DNA of 64,000 nt, from contig JADBYK010000021.1 of the NCBI GenBank assembly GCA_020403045.1, positions 1-64,000 of the forward strand, in the 5' to 3' direction. The position numbers and the translations under genes are program-made. The notes beneath the pieces are model-generated. The model ran no database searches and was not told the origin of the DNA. It saw only the letters and a program-made list of their open reading frames with translations. Shown piece by piece: positions 62,399-64,000 of this stretch; position 1 is the stretch's first letter; each line of letters begins with the position of its first letter. Source of the DNA: Cytophagales bacterium. Its GTDB lineage: Bacteria > Bacteroidota > Bacteroidia > Cytophagales > Cyclobacteriaceae.

Positions 62399-62959
62399 TC
62401 AGGATGCTACTTTCTTTTTGAGGATTTTATTTCTTCCAAGAAGGACAAGGCATACCAAGAGAATCGTAAAATTGCTTAGGGTGAGGTAACTCTTTAACAC
62501 AGAAAATACACTGGTAACTTTTGACAGGTCGGCAGAATTGCTTGGGTAGGTAGTTAGCATCGTTACAATTCCAGCATTTTCGCAATAGTCAAAAAGGCCG
62601 GCAAAAAGAGGGATGAGACATAAGTAGAAAAGATTTCCGTTCAACTTGTTTAGTTTGTTCAGTATGTAGGCGAGGAGCAAGCAATAGGATGTGCCGCACA
62701 TAAAAGGATAGATCGCATCCAGTGGCAACTGATTGTAAAGATAGGCGTGCCTACCTTCGGTGCCAAGTGTATTCAAGAGGATATTTACATAATCGGGGGT
62801 GTAACCGGTGGGCATCATATCCAGAATCTTCATTACTCCGGCAAAACTCATTACCGTTGGAATAGTAATGGTAAGCATGATGACCTAGATTAGGTTCGTG
62901 ATGATCAACATCCAGAATATCATATTGCCACTTAGATTTCGTTTGACAAGTTGCCTCAT
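62399..62959 (-). pseudogene. Membrane protein gene interrupted by an in-frame TAG
   Basis: The frame from ATG 62959 encodes a sensible N-terminus (MRQLVKRNLSGN, then IFWMLIITNLI) but meets TAG at codon 25 (62887-62885) within the first membrane helix. It continues in the same frame as VIMLTITIPTVMSFAGVM to the stop at 62399. One base change (TAT or TAC to TAG) explains it. Downstream re-initiation at ATG 62878 would give 159 aa with about four helices. Family not recognised. Confidence 0.7.
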
Positions 62960-63121
62960 ATCGTGAATTTTAGGTAAACCACTAAGATACTTTATCTTTC
63001 TTATTCTTGAACAGTGTGCTTTTTCATCCGGCTTCTTATTTTTTTGGATGTTGAGAGTACAAAAGGTCGCCTTTATTTAACTACTTTTATAATCAACATC
63101 ATGTATCAATTTCTTACTTGT

Positions 63122-63859
63122 ATGAAAAAGCTGCTCTTTGTTTTCTGCCTACTATTTTTTAGCGTAGCCTTTTGTAAAGGCCAATCGGCATCTCCACTTT
63201 ACTCACCTTCAAGTATCACCAATCTCAGATCGTCTTATAGTCTCAACGATAGACTCACTGATTTGAAAGGCGAGCCACTTTTGGCAGGGAACGCTGTGTA
63301 CGAGGATGGGTCTCCATTTTTCATTAATGAATGGGCTGCCGGTGATTTGACGCTGGCAAATCAAAAGAAATATGTTGGTGTTGTTTTGAAATTGAATCTT
63401 CAATCAGATAGGGTTCATTATCAATACCAAGAAACAAAGGCTGAACGGGTGGCAGGGGACGGTATCATTACGGAAGTTGCATTCAAAGACCCTAGCCGGC
63501 TTGATACAGTCAGGTTCCGTTGCCATTTTCCACCTATTGATAAGCATGACCTCAAGACATTTTATCAGGTTTTGGCGGATGGGAAAGTCATCGTGCTCAA
63601 ACAAATTAAAAAGATATTCATTGAAGAAAAGGCGTTTAATTCTGCGACCATTACAAGGAGATTTGATACTCAAAATTCATACTACGTATTTAAGGACGAA
63701 AAAATGGCCCGGTTAAAGAGATCAAAATCGAGTATCCTTGACGTGTTGAGTGATCAAAAGGATTTGGTCGAAAAGTTTATATCCAATAACAAGTTGACCA
63801 TCAAAACCGATGACGATCTAGCAAAGGTATTTACCTATTATAACTCTCTCTTGCCGTAG
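63122..63859 (+). CDS. Exported hypothetical protein
   Basis: A 245-aa secreted protein with signal peptide (LLFVFCLLFFSVAFCKGQ). ATG 63122 is preferred; ATG 63101 would add seven residues. The mature part has a beta-rich first half (LKGEPLLAGNAVYEDGSPFF) and a lysine-rich helical C-terminus (DQKDLVEKFISNNKLTIKTD). I do not recognise a domain. It stands alone. Confidence 0.65.
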   Translation: MKKLLFVFCLLFFSVAFCKGQSASPLYSPSSITNLRSSYSLNDRLTDLKGEPLLAGNAVYEDGSPFFINEWAAGDLTLANQKKYVGVVLKLNLQSDRVHYQYQETKAERVAGDGIITEVAFKDPSRLDTVRFRCHFPPIDKHDLKTFYQVLADGKVIVLKQIKKIFIEEKAFNSATITRRFDTQNSYYVFKDEKMARLKRSKSSILDVLSDQKDLVEKFISNNKLTIKTDDDLAKVFTYYNSLLP

Positions 63860-63891
63860 GCCACCTTTTTCCAGCTTTCTTTTCAGTTACA

Positions 63892-63903
63892 TGATAAATG
63901 TCA
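63892..63903 (+). promoter_or_regulatory. Weak Crp/Fnr-like box near the right edge
   Basis: TGAT-AAAT-GTCA differs from the other boxes at one half-site. No -7 element sits at 29.5 bp. It would serve whatever gene starts beyond 63980. Confidence 0.25.
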
Positions 63904-63981
63904 TGTGACTGGCAAGCACCAATCATGCCCGCCAGATGGGTCGGAGGCTATTTTTATGGCCATAAACAGACCAACCTATCT

Positions 63982-64000
63982 ATGGAATTACAAAAGATTC
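63982..64000 (+). CDS. Possible start of a gene cut by the window edge
   Basis: ATG at 63982 opens a frame reading MELQKI before the sequence ends. Too short to identify. Confidence 0.25.

Noticed and set aside
1-64000. tRNA or rRNA genes
   Set aside because: No T-loop GGTTCGA-type cloverleaf or rRNA-like stretch was noticed in any gap; a covariance search would be decisive.

Overview
This window looks like a Bacteroidota chromosome segment, most likely Cytophagales. The evidence is a Bacteroidota-type promoter (TTG-N19-TAnnTTTG), starts without obvious Shine-Dalgarno sites, a division/cell-wall cluster without ddl, an FtsZ tail ending near PAYLRR, GxxExxY and DUF3667 proteins, and a Sec-type (clade II) nitrous oxide reductase. 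The genus is inference.

Layout. 1-8200 is a loose accessory stretch: a lipoprotein hydrolase, a membrane-protein gene with no visible start, an M24-fold protein missing metal ligands, an FAH-family hydrolase, a sterol-desaturase-like enzyme and PspC. It also holds two nearly identical 274-bp repeats around a truncated gene. 8113-25344 is the dcw cluster in the order mraZ, S23-like, rsmH, ftsL, ftsI, murE, mraY, murD, S23-like, ftsW, murG, murC, ftsQ, ftsA, ftsZ. It begins at a promoter overlapped by three 10-bp-spaced MraZ boxes and ends at a bidirectional terminator. Its real gaps are filled by arrays of degenerate 7-nt words, mostly as inverted pairs, and two of these pairs enclose S23-like genes. 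25657-49816 is mostly housekeeping and transport: an alpha/beta hydrolase-VanX fusion, MazG-like, ComB, GxxExxY, GcvT, a 991-aa TPR membrane protein, GatC, PlsC, an intact M24 peptidase, thioesterase, MATE, Nudix, RNase HII, an orphan ABC ATPase, a cobalamin adenosyltransferase, prfB with its programmed frameshift, two MFS pumps, YhhN, MgtC and a head-GIN protein.

49869-62386 reads as one low-oxygen / nitrogen-oxide regulon. It holds a universal stress protein, CcoI, CcoS and a Crp/Fnr regulator, then cytochrome c, NosZ, a membrane protein, NosL, NosD, NosF and NosY, then fasciclin, CopD-like, cupin and group III truncated hemoglobin genes. Three TGAT-N4-ATCA palindromes stand in front of the three blocks. 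In two of them the distance from the palindrome centre to a TAnnTTTG-like -7 element is identical (29.5 bp). The encoded regulator is the obvious candidate to bind them.

The right edge carries a membrane-protein gene interrupted by an in-frame TAG, a secreted protein of unknown function, and perhaps the start of another gene. I saw no rRNA, tRNA, CRISPR array or intact transposase. All functions were assigned by reading motifs; no database search was possible.
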